Assembly (NCBI RefSeq): GCF_028858725.1
Contig: NC_084769.1
Span: forward strand, 11,161,501 to 11,225,500
Direction of reading: 5' to 3'
Length of the DNA: 64,000 nucleotides
Origin: Colius striatus
Taxonomy: Eukaryota; Chordata; Aves; Coliiformes; Coliidae
The translations under genes and the position numbers were made by a program. Under the pieces are notes generated by a model. The model made no database searches and was not told the origin of the DNA. It saw nothing but the letters and a program-made list of their open reading frames with translations. Each line of letters begins with the position of its first letter. The stretch's first letter is position 1. Shown piece by piece: positions 56,401 to 59,400 of the stretch.

Positions 56401-59400
56401 GGGGCATCTCTCTCTTTTTTTTTCAGCAATCAGGCTAAAAAAATTAGACTAGATTTCTCTTCAGGATGTTCCTGGCAAGCATATCTTCTTAAGGATGGAG
56501 GCAAAGAGAATTTCCACTTAGAGCCAGGGAACAGTCTCCCAAAATGCAGGCCAAGTAGAAAGGAGAAGTTCAGGCAACAGGAGGGGTTGCTGGTCATTGC
56601 TCAAGTGGTATTTAAGTGTATTTAAGGCTATTTTGGTTTTGCTTTGTGGACAAGTCCTGCATGTGCTCTCACTCTGTGTGCCTCTCCCTCTCAGACGCCC
56701 ACATGTATGTACAGGTGCAGTTCCCGTACCAGCAGGCAGCTTCGGACTAGAGGCAAGATGTGTTTGCTGAGGAAGCTCTGCTTCATGATCTGTAGACCGT
56801 GGAAAGGACTGCCTTGCAGTAACAGCCTCTCCCCACCATTCCAGCCCCCAAATCTAGGACTTCAAAGTGCTCTGATTAAAATCAGCAGCTGGATTTCTCA
56901 GTAGCATAGACATGGCAGTGGTTTGGTTGGCACAGAGGTATGCACTTGTTCCCTTAAGTTTTGAGCCAAGGGGATGCCAGCAAGCCCCAGTCAGGAGGTG
57001 TGATGGCCAGTACCCCTCCAGGCCCCAGAGTGCAGATCTCTGGAGGGATGGACTGATCTTCTCACGAGTCTCAGCCTTTAGCAGGTTATGTGGCTTCCTG
57101 GTGGGTATTCTGCTTTGAGCTGGAAGCATTGCCAAAAGTCACTCATAAGGTATGGTAGTCATGTTAGGGGCATTTGGTGTCATTCAGACTGGTCCCTTGC
57201 AGATCTTCCTTCTTAGGAATTAGCATAGTTCCTAGAAATGCTATAGGTAAGCACTTGGAGTCTTAAATAGCATGGGGACTCCCTTTCGTTTTTCTTTCTT
57301 CCTAGATTTCCATGACATTTTCAATGACTCAGGTGAACACACATTTTCAAGAGACAGTGGGCATAAGCTGGAACAGGAGAGGTTCAAACTGAATGTAGAG
57401 AAAAAGATTGGACTGTAGCCCTTCTGAGGTGATCTTTGTTCCCAGACAAGTTCATTAACTTGAAGTGAATCTCCTGAGATCATGTCAGAAGTGCATAAAA
57501 GGTAGCAGGATAAGTTGCATGTTCTCACTTTCCTTTATTCTTTTATGAACAGGAAGAACAAAAATGACATAAGCAAACTCATTTTCAAGAGTGGAGATTT
57601 CCAGATGTCACCATATGCTGAATATCCAAAGAACCCCCGGGCACAGGAGTGGGGCAGAGAGACCATCGAGATGCAGGAGAATGGAAGCACCAAGAACCTG
57701 TTGCAGATGACAGATGTGTATTATTCGGTATCTATTCATAGTTTAACTGTTAACCTGTTGTGCCTGACACAGGAAAGACACATTTCTTTATTTTTGGAAA
57801 TACAGATCTCTTTCCTGCAAAATAAAAGAGCAGAGCAAATGACTTCCATAGACAGCAGAGCACTAGGAGTCCTATGGACTCCAGCTATTGCTCATGGTGA
57901 ATATTACAAAGAGATGTCATTAGGAAGGGTGCTAGGAAAATGCCTAGGAACATTTTGTCAGGTGCCTAAAAAGCCCAATCCTGAAGCAGGGAAATACAGT
58001 TAAAGGTTTTGGACAGACTGCTTGAGATCCCAGTGGGTAATTTTCTCCCTTCCACTCTTGCTGATGATGCTGGAAGGTTGTTCCTCTGCCCAAGGGTCTT
58101 CACCCCAAGATGGCAAGATGCTAGTCACTGAGGAACCCTCTTCCACTCCTCCTTTCTCCAGGGCACAGGCCCCTTCCTGCTGCAGGAATGAGCATCCCAT
58201 CAGCTCTAAGGGAACAAGTGGCAGGGGAGAAGTGGTGGAGGAGGAACAGGGTGTGTAGGGCACAGAAAGAGACCAGACCTACTGTCATGGTTGGGACCAT
58301 CTACTAATATCTGTTTCCAGAGCTGTGATGCTGTTATATCATCTCTCACTACAGCAACATACTGGATGTACTTAAGGTGTAGGGGAGTTACTCATATGAG
58401 TGAAGGTTGCAGGATTTCACCCAAATCACACATTCTGGACTCCTGCTTTCCAGAATAGACACATACTTTTTTTTCCTGGTTTGTATTTTAAGTTTTCTAG
58501 TTACTCTGCATAAAGGGAAATAATCCTCCTTCCTGCCTGAAGTAAGAATGGGAGCTTTGGAAATGAAAATGCCTTTCCTGAACATTTTAACACGACTTTA
58601 TTATACTGGCAACTGGAAAGGAGAGTTTTCTTAGCTCTAAGCAGTAAATGATAAGGGCTTTGCATGGATCTGCGCTGTAACAGATCACACCAGGTGGCTT
58701 GATGTTATTTACATTGTCCTTGGGAGATTTACTTTGGTAAGGCACGAGAAGAGAAAGGAAGGTCAGTTCACTTTGATGTATAATTCAAGAGGCTGTGTTG
58801 GGAAACAGGAACCTATAGTTAGTGGGGAGAGAGGCACTCCTAGGTAGAACTTAAAGCAGGAGACTAGTTTTGATTTCTTAGAAGTGTTTCCTTTAAGGAT
58901 GGCTCTGGGACAATATCCTTTTTGTAAGAGTGGTTTCAATTCCTGAGTTGAACAGCAAAATTCTCTTGGATTAAAAATTAACTGTGCAGTTAGACTGCAC
59001 TTGGTGGAGCCAGGTAAACTTCAAATCTGCAAGATGTCGAAACTAGGTTGCGTCAGAATAATCCCTCAGGCAGTGTATAACTCCCACAGTAAACATCATT
59101 CTAGGTTATAGAGATCATTAGCGATCACGTTTGTCCTTCTAGGTACTAAAATAACTACTGGGAAAGGTGGTTGGGCTGTACCTGAATGTGGATTTGAGTG
59201 TGAGAATAAGACTCTTTGTTTTTTGTTGGTTTTTTTTTCTGCCAATACAGCCAACTGGACTGAGAAATCCTGAACTGGAAAGAAATGGACTTTATCCTCC
59301 CTACACTGGTTTACCTGGATCTCGACATTCATGCATCTACCCTGGACAATACAACCCATCCTTCATTAGTGATGAAACCAGAAGAAGAGACTATTTTTAG
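5948..59400 (+). CDS. HEG1: HEG1, mucin-like transmembrane receptor (whole coding span, 23 exons)
   Basis: Single-pass type I membrane protein of endothelium and heart; in vertebrates it anchors KRIT1 (CCM1) at cell junctions and stabilises vessels. The join is 5948-6131, 25435-25695, 27153-27377, 27736-28029, 29108-29290, 29797-30105, 30500-30814, 32111-32443, 33323-33631, 34619-34942, 35642-35947, 36463-36804, 38363-39718, 42180-42299, 43923-44017, 44557-44615, 45107-45267, 47770-47904, 54896-54938, 55050-55087, 56154-56241, 57553-57727, 59251-59400. It gives 1934 residues: signal peptide (about 1-20), Ser/Thr/Pro mucin region without cysteine (about 62-1580), Ca-binding EGF (1581-1620), SEA-like region (1621-1725), EGF-like (1726-1770), four-Cys segment, TM helix (about 1799-1824) and cytoplasmic tail to 1934. 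Identification rests on the near-invariant tail, its RRRDYF terminus, the EGF/SEA order and mucin motifs I recognise from human HEG1. Human HEG1 is about 1381 residues; the excess is in mucin exons. All mucin introns are phase 1. Untested by transcripts. Confidence 0.95.
6038..6067 (+). repeat. HEG1: (CCT)10 trinucleotide repeat in coding exon 1
   Basis: Ten identical CCT codons encode a polyproline run just after the signal peptide. An uninterrupted trinucleotide run of this kind is likely to vary in length between individuals. Confidence 0.95.
6153..6202 (+). repeat. GGGATGATGAC-like short repeat in intron 1 start
   Basis: Imperfect GATGGGGATGA units lie 20 bp downstream of the exon 1 donor. 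Confidence 0.8.
10097..10500 (-). mobile_element. CR1 LINE 3' fragment, reverse orientation
   Basis: It starts with the reversed tail ATAGAATCATAGAATCATTT and continues through the TTGGAAAAGACCTTTAATAT and GAGTCCAACCACTAACCTCA blocks to a degraded 5' end near 10500. Confidence 0.88.
13504..13562 (+). repeat. Two-copy tandem repeat, about 29 bp
   Basis: GGGGAGAAAAAGAGCTTCTC ACTGTT is followed directly by a near-identical copy with AAAAAAAGC in place of AAAAAGAGC. Confidence 0.85.
14416..14442 (+). repeat. (AC)n microsatellite
   Basis: An uninterrupted run of about 13 AC units in intron 1. Confidence 0.97.
16511..16985 (+). mobile_element. CR1 LINE 3' fragment
   Basis: It contains the blocks TGTTCAGTTCTGGGCCCCTC, GGAACTGGGATTGTTTAGCC and ACCCTCTACAGCTACTTGAA, ending TGACTCTACGATTCCATG. 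It is the same subfamily type as the 37060 and 53405 copies. Confidence 0.9.
18830..18885 (+). repeat. T/C-rich low-complexity tract
   Basis: Runs of T with scattered C occur over about 55 bp in intron 1. The tract resembles a polypyrimidine tract but no exon with HEG1 character follows. Confidence 0.8.
25435..25695 (+). CDS. HEG1: HEG1 exon 2: N-terminal mucin-region exon
   Basis: This 261-nt phase 1-1 exon follows acceptor ...TTTTACCTTCCAG and ends at GTGAGT. It begins Val-Ile-Glu-Ser-Ser-His, an instance of the header shared by many mucin exons, followed by Glu-Ile-Arg-Thr-Ser-Gly-Gly, which resembles the N-terminal part of human HEG1. The rest is Ser/Gly/Ala/Pro-rich without cysteine. 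A CR1 LINE lies about 10 bp beyond the donor. Confidence 0.85.
25706..26240 (-). mobile_element. CR1 LINE 3' part, reverse orientation, abutting the exon 2 donor
   Basis: The reversed tail CAGAGTCACAGAATGGTGGG begins about 10 bp after the HEG1 exon 2 splice donor. Typical blocks follow, for example AGAGATCATCCAGTCCATGC and GAGGCCTCACCAGGGCAGAG near the other end. Confidence 0.88.
26241..26690 (-). mobile_element. CR1 LINE ORF2 fragment, reverse orientation
   Basis: The minus strand reads a decayed CR1 ORF2 piece between the endonuclease and reverse transcriptase: [16 protein letters not shown], then Cys-Arg-Asp-Glu-Thr-Arg-Lys-Ala-Lys and Leu-Glu-Leu-Asn-Leu-Ala. It adjoins the 3' CR1 part with the reverse transcriptase missing, so this is one internally deleted copy or two copies. 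Confidence 0.7.
27153..27377 (+). CDS. HEG1: HEG1 exon 3: mucin-region exon
   Basis: This 225-nt phase 1-1 exon follows CTCTGCTTTCCAG and ends at GTGAGC. It encodes about 75 residues starting Gly-Ala-Gly-Ser-His-His, a variant of the common header. The remainder is Ala/Ser/Arg/Leu-rich and less Ser/Thr-dense than its neighbours, so it is one of the weaker exon calls; phase, splice sites and open frame support it. Confidence 0.72.
27736..28029 (+). CDS. HEG1: HEG1 exon 4: Pro/Ser/Thr-rich mucin exon
   Basis: This 294-nt phase 1-1 exon has acceptor TTACCTTGCAG and donor GTGAGC. It begins Gly-Ser-Gly-Ser-Pro-Ser-Arg and has dense Thr/Ser/Pro throughout, with a block reading Gly-Thr-Ala-Thr-Thr-Ser. 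The exon ends Ser-Thr-Phe-Arg-Gly, similar to the end of exon 7 (Pro-Phe-Arg-Gly). There is no cysteine. Confidence 0.8.
28445..28853 (+). mobile_element. CR1 LINE 3' fragment
   Basis: Blocks TGGAACATCTCCCTTCTGAT, TTTAGCTTGGAGGAGACTGA and CCCACCTGGATGAGTTCCTG are present, ending ATCCTGTGATTCTGTGA. Confidence 0.9.
29108..29290 (+). CDS. HEG1: HEG1 exon 5: short mucin exon
   Basis: This is a 183-nt phase 1-1 exon with acceptor CCTTCTGTCACAG and donor GTAAGC. It encodes about 61 residues beginning Ala-Ala-Gly-Ser-Arg, rich in Ser/Ala, with one Asn-Gln-Ser N-glycosylation sequon. It is the shortest exon of the mucin block and lacks the central Gly-Gly-Arg-Thr-Leu motif, so it may be a truncated copy. 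Confidence 0.78.
29797..30105 (+). CDS. HEG1: HEG1 exon 6: canonical 103-codon mucin unit
   Basis: This 309-nt phase 1-1 exon has acceptor TACTGTGCTGTAG and donor GTGAGT. It shows all three parts of the repeated unit: header Ile-Gly-Ser-Ser-Tyr, central [10 protein letters not shown], and footer Pro-Leu-Leu-Thr-Gly-Ser-Pro-Ser. It has exactly the same length as exon 9 and shares a 17-residue identical core with it, so the two are an evident duplicate pair. The core also resembles a Gly-Gly-Pro-Arg-Thr-Leu-Arg-Ser-Leu block of human HEG1. Confidence 0.88.
30500..30814 (+). CDS. HEG1: HEG1 exon 7: mucin unit
   Basis: This 315-nt phase 1-1 exon has acceptor CTCCTCCTTTTAG and donor GTAAAT. It begins Thr-Phe-Asn-Ser-Thr-Tyr and continues to Asp-Ala-Glu-Lys-Ala-Thr, matching the header also seen in exon 13 (Asp-Ala-Glu-Lys-Arg-Thr). 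It ends with Glu-Pro-Leu-Leu-Thr-Asn-Ser and Phe-Arg-Gly. It carries several Ser/Thr clusters and sequons at Asn-Ser-Thr, Asn-Pro-Thr (blocked by Pro) and Asn-Ser-Ser. Confidence 0.88.
31265..31508 (+). mobile_element. CR1 LINE 3' fragment
   Basis: Blocks AAGTTCCACTTAAACACAAG and GAGCCCTGGCACAAGCTGCC are followed by the tail CCATTCTGTGATCCTGTA. Confidence 0.9.
32111..32443 (+). CDS. HEG1: HEG1 exon 8: mucin unit
   Basis: This 333-nt phase 1-1 exon has acceptor TTATTGTCTCAG and donor GTAAAC. The header reads Val-Arg-Ser-Ser-His-Arg-Ser ... Thr-Glu-Lys-Lys-Pro, the central block Val-Ser-Ala-Thr-Ala-Thr ... Gly-Arg-Pro-Leu-Ser-Ser-Val, and the footer Pro-Ser-Leu-Thr-Arg-Ser ... Pro-Ser-Pro-Gly. 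Ser/Thr are dense and cysteine is absent. Confidence 0.88.
33323..33631 (+). CDS. HEG1: HEG1 exon 9: canonical 103-codon mucin unit, twin of exon 6
   Basis: This is a 309-nt phase 1-1 exon with acceptor ATCACATCTTAG and donor GTGAGC. The header is Gly-Gly-Ser-His ... Thr-Glu-Arg-Arg-Thr, the core [10 protein letters not shown], and the footer [10 protein letters not shown]. Over the 57-nt core it differs from exon 6 at only about 4 bases, mostly silent, which indicates a fairly recent duplication or gene conversion. Confidence 0.9.
33912..34460 (-). mobile_element. CR1 LINE 3' fragment, reverse orientation
   Basis: It begins with the reversed tail AGTCACAGAATGGTAGGAGT and extends to CACCAGGGCAGAGTAGAGGA in the last 40 bp or so. 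It lies between exons 9 and 10. Confidence 0.9.
34619..34942 (+). CDS. HEG1: HEG1 exon 10: mucin unit
   Basis: This 324-nt phase 1-1 exon follows TTTGCCCTTTTGCAG; the donor GTGGGT is weaker than in its neighbours. It encodes a Ser/Thr/Pro/Ala-rich segment with a [11 protein letters not shown] block in the position of the central motif, ending Ser-Pro-Ser-Pro-Ser-Ala-Ser-Gly. The header is degenerate. Confidence 0.86.
35591..35611 (+). repeat. (AT)n microsatellite near the exon 11 acceptor
   Basis: A pure AT dinucleotide run ends 30 bp before the acceptor AG of HEG1 exon 11 (35640-35641). Confidence 0.97.
35642..35947 (+). CDS. HEG1: HEG1 exon 11: mucin unit next to an AT microsatellite
   Basis: This 306-nt phase 1-1 exon has acceptor ATCTCTGTATTGCAG, with a pure AT dinucleotide run ending about 30 bp upstream, and donor GTGAGT. 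It begins Val-Pro-Glu-Arg-Gly-Arg-Arg and contains Thr-Tyr-Ile-Leu-Thr-Thr, similar to Thr-Tyr-Ile-Ser-Thr-Thr in exon 13, with Val-Glu-Pro-Leu-Thr further on. It is Ser/Thr-rich and cysteine-free. Confidence 0.86.
36463..36804 (+). CDS. HEG1: HEG1 exon 12: mucin unit with duplicated splice donor
   Basis: This 342-nt phase 1-1 exon has acceptor GATCCTATTCCAG. The header reads Met-Gly-Ser-Ser-Arg ... Ala-Glu-Glu-Arg-Thr. It ends at ACAA|GTAAGT; an identical ACAAGTAAGT recurs exactly 30 bp downstream (36831-36840) after open sequence, so use of the second donor (exon end 36834) would add ten residues in frame. Confidence 0.87.
36801..36860 (+). repeat. HEG1: 30-bp tandem duplication carrying a splice donor
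   Basis: ACAAGTAAGTTAGTGTC occurs at 36801 and again at 36831, separated by TCCTGGCGTACAC; the second copy is followed by CTGG. The duplicated piece contains the exon 12 donor. Confidence 0.95.
37055..37683 (+). mobile_element. CR1 LINE 3' fragment
   Basis: It starts near GCCCAGGTGGCCAAGAAGGC and runs through TATTTAGCCTGGAGAAGAGG to ACCAAAGCGATTCTACGATG. It lies between exons 12 and 13. Confidence 0.9.
38363..39718 (+). CDS. HEG1: HEG1 exon 13: large mucin exon, one repeat unit plus long Pro/Thr/Ser tail
   Basis: This 1356-nt phase 1-1 exon (452 codons) has acceptor TTTTTACTGCAG and donor GTAATG. The first 107 or so codons are a full mucin unit: header Ser-Ser-Ser-His ... Asp-Ala-Glu-Lys-Arg-Thr, central [10 protein letters not shown], footer Glu-Pro-Leu-Leu-Val-His-Ser. 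This part matches the segment I recognise in human HEG1 best. The remainder is a Ser/Thr/Pro region with serine runs and five consecutive prolines, no cysteine, and several N-glycosylation sequons: the densest O-glycosylation zone. Confidence 0.95.
39768..40654. mobile_element. Solo LTR of an avian endogenous retrovirus
   Basis: The 890-bp block begins TGCAGTGGGTTGACTCTGGC and ends CAAACCCAATACA. It contains successive short direct variants of CTGCTCCAGCxTGGGxTCC, as in an LTR family I recognise from songbird genomes. Only one LTR is present and no viral coding sequence flanks it. Terminal TG...CA fits an LTR; the flanking five bases (ATGGG and GAGGG) are not a clean target duplication. It lies in the intron before the EGF exon. 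Confidence 0.65.
41661..41802 (+). mobile_element. Short CR1 LINE 3' fragment
   Basis: Only the last 140 bp or so of CR1 is present: TTCAAAATCCACCTGGAGGA, then GTGTGACCTACTCTAGGTGG and the tail AGATTCTGTGATTCTGTGA. Confidence 0.88.
42180..42299 (+). CDS. HEG1: HEG1 exon 14: calcium-binding EGF module
   Basis: This 120-nt phase 1-1 exon has acceptor TTTTCTGCATTTGTAG and donor GTAAGG. It encodes a single EGF domain of about 40 residues with six cysteines and the Ca-binding start [11 protein letters not shown] and Gly-Tyr-Glu-Leu-Glu-Lys-Gly match HEG1. It corresponds to the second EGF of mammalian HEG1; a preceding first EGF exon is not visible. Confidence 0.96.
   Translation: MWINVFPTLVLRWPPATAPVTPISVSVLLDTSWKKESAI
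42300..43922 (+). other. HEG1: HEG1 intron 14, nothing recognised
   Basis: This is intronic sequence between the EGF exon and the first SEA-like exon. It is AT-moderate, with no repeat or coding segment that I can support. Confidence 0.7.
43923..44017 (+). CDS. HEG1: HEG1 exon 15: start of SEA-like region
   Basis: This 95-nt exon enters in phase 1 and leaves in phase 0, with acceptor TTCTTCCTTTTAG and donor GTGAGT. It continues directly from the EGF module (Cys-Asn-Leu-Val-Arg) and encodes the first strand and helix of a SEA-like fold, with one sequon at Asn-Met-Thr. Confidence 0.93.
44557..44615 (+). CDS. HEG1: HEG1 exon 16: SEA-like region, middle
   Basis: This is a 59-nt exon, phase 0 in and phase 2 out, with acceptor CTTTCTTCCTTGCAG and donor GTAAGG. 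It encodes Leu-Asp-Ala-Ser-Leu-Ser ... Ser-Thr-Val-Lys-Ala-Ser, equivalent to the human segment ending Ser-Thr-Val-His-Ala-Ser-Arg. A 305-residue open frame on the opposite strand here is a chance antisense frame. Confidence 0.93.
45107..45267 (+). CDS. HEG1: HEG1 exon 17: end of SEA-like region
   Basis: This 161-nt exon, phase 2 in and phase 1 out, has acceptor TTTTCTGTTAG and donor GTAAGT. It encodes a strand Val-Arg-Val-Ser-Val-Gln-Ser, then Phe-Ser-Leu-Ala-Ser-Asn-Val-Thr-Leu, conserved in HEG1, and two cysteines near the end. The Gly-Ser-Val-Val-Val autocleavage motif of cleaving SEA domains is absent. Confidence 0.94.
46447..47260 (-). mobile_element. CR1 LINE 3' fragment, reverse orientation (about 0.8 kb)
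   Basis: The reversed tail begins AATCATAGAACCGTAG. The copy extends into the region preceding the 3' UTR (GATGCCATTGGCCTTCTTGG, GAGCTGCTCTCCAGCAGGTC), making it one of the longest copies here. Confidence 0.9.
47770..47904 (+). CDS. HEG1: HEG1 exon 18: second EGF-like module
   Basis: This 135-nt phase 1-1 exon has acceptor CTCTTCCCAACAG and donor GTATTG. Six cysteines are spaced as an EGF-like module (Leu-Cys-Lys, Glu-Cys-Asp, Glu-Cys-Thr, Leu-Cys-Gln-Cys-Lys, Ser-Cys-Arg), with conserved Asp-Gly-Ile-Ala-Leu and Asn-Lys-Met-Asp-His. The order EGF, SEA, EGF parallels MUC13-type mucins; the cytoplasmic tail identifies HEG1. Confidence 0.95.
49070..49165 (+). mobile_element. Short CR1 LINE 3' end
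   Basis: Only the terminal 95 bp or so: CTTGGCAGTGTGAGGTTAGT, GGACTGGATGATCTTAAAGG and the tail GGATTCTATGATTGT. Confidence 0.85.
52122..52490 (-). mobile_element. CR1 LINE 3' fragment, reverse orientation
   Basis: It starts CATAGAATCATAGTTTCATA with a duplicated tail unit, then TTGGAAAGGACCTTTAGAGA, and ends near CCCCTTCAGTCTCCTCTTTT. Confidence 0.9.
53405..54578 (+). mobile_element. CR1 LINE, 1.2 kb, with reverse-transcriptase fragment
   Basis: The 5' part encodes part of the CR1 reverse transcriptase: [13 protein letters not shown], and Gly-Val-Pro-Leu-Gly ... Gly-Pro-Val-Leu-Phe-Asn. The region that should carry the Phe-Ala-Asp-Asp catalytic box is deleted, so the copy is dead. The 3' half is an ordinary CR1 tail ending GACACTATGATTCCAT. 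Confidence 0.92.
54896..54938 (+). CDS. HEG1: HEG1 exon 19: membrane-proximal Cys segment
   Basis: This 43-nt exon, phase 1 in and phase 2 out, has acceptor CCCTCTTGTTTTTAG and donor GTATGG. It encodes [14 protein letters not shown], with an N-glycosylation sequon. It is too short to find by open frame; phase and homology to HEG1 define it. Confidence 0.93.
55050..55087 (+). CDS. HEG1: HEG1 exon 20: micro-exon, membrane-proximal Cys segment
   Basis: This 38-nt exon, phase 2 in and phase 1 out, has acceptor TTTTCTGTTACCAG and donor GTAAGT. It encodes [12 protein letters not shown], which is conserved in HEG1. The split codon with exon 21 gives Pro, restoring the Asn-Pro-Tyr-Gln sequence before the membrane. 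Confidence 0.93.
55240..55467 (+). mobile_element. CR1 LINE 3' fragment
   Basis: Blocks TTCCATTTAAACATAAGAAA and GTCCTGGCACAGGCTGCCCA are followed by the tail TTTCTGTGATTCTATGA. It lies between exons 20 and 21. Confidence 0.9.
55728..55857 (+). mobile_element. Short CR1 LINE 3' fragment
   Basis: Blocks GTGTGATCTGATCTAGGCGA and TTGGACTGGATGATCTCTAA are followed by the tail CCATTCTGTGATTCTATGA. It is the second CR1 in this 1-kb intron. Confidence 0.9.
56154..56241 (+). CDS. HEG1: HEG1 exon 21: transmembrane helix
   Basis: This 88-nt exon, phase 1 in and phase 2 out, has acceptor CTCCCGCCTGTAG and donor GTACGT. It encodes Tyr-Gln-Leu followed by a single hydrophobic helix of about 26 residues rich in Ile/Val/Ala/Gly/Leu and ending Thr-Cys-Cys-Arg, a stop-transfer and possible palmitoylation site. 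Reading on into the intron stays open for about 30 codons but lacks HEG1 sequence. Confidence 0.96.
57553..57727 (+). CDS. HEG1: HEG1 exon 22: cytoplasmic tail, first part
   Basis: This 175-nt exon, phase 2 in and phase 0 out, has acceptor CTTTTATGAACAG and donor GTATCT. It encodes [10 protein letters not shown] and continues to Gln-Met-Thr-Asp-Val-Tyr-Tyr-Ser. This is almost identical to human HEG1 as I know it; the end of this exon lies near the segment reported to bind RASIP1. The frame remains open past the donor to 58003. Confidence 0.96.
59251..59400 (+). CDS. HEG1: HEG1 exon 23: cytoplasmic tail end, KRIT1-binding terminus and stop
   Basis: The last coding segment is 150 nt including TAG at 59398-59400, after acceptor TTTTTCTGCCAATACAG. 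It encodes [10 protein letters not shown] and later Tyr-Asn-Pro-Ser-Phe-Ile-Ser-Asp-Glu, ending Arg-Arg-Arg-Asp-Tyr-Phe. In mammals the terminal Tyr-Phe inserts into the KRIT1 FERM domain. This terminus is the strongest single identifier of the gene. Confidence 0.97.
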   Translation, partial: PTGLRNPELERNGLYPPYTGLPGSRHSCIYPGQYNPSFISDETRRRDYF

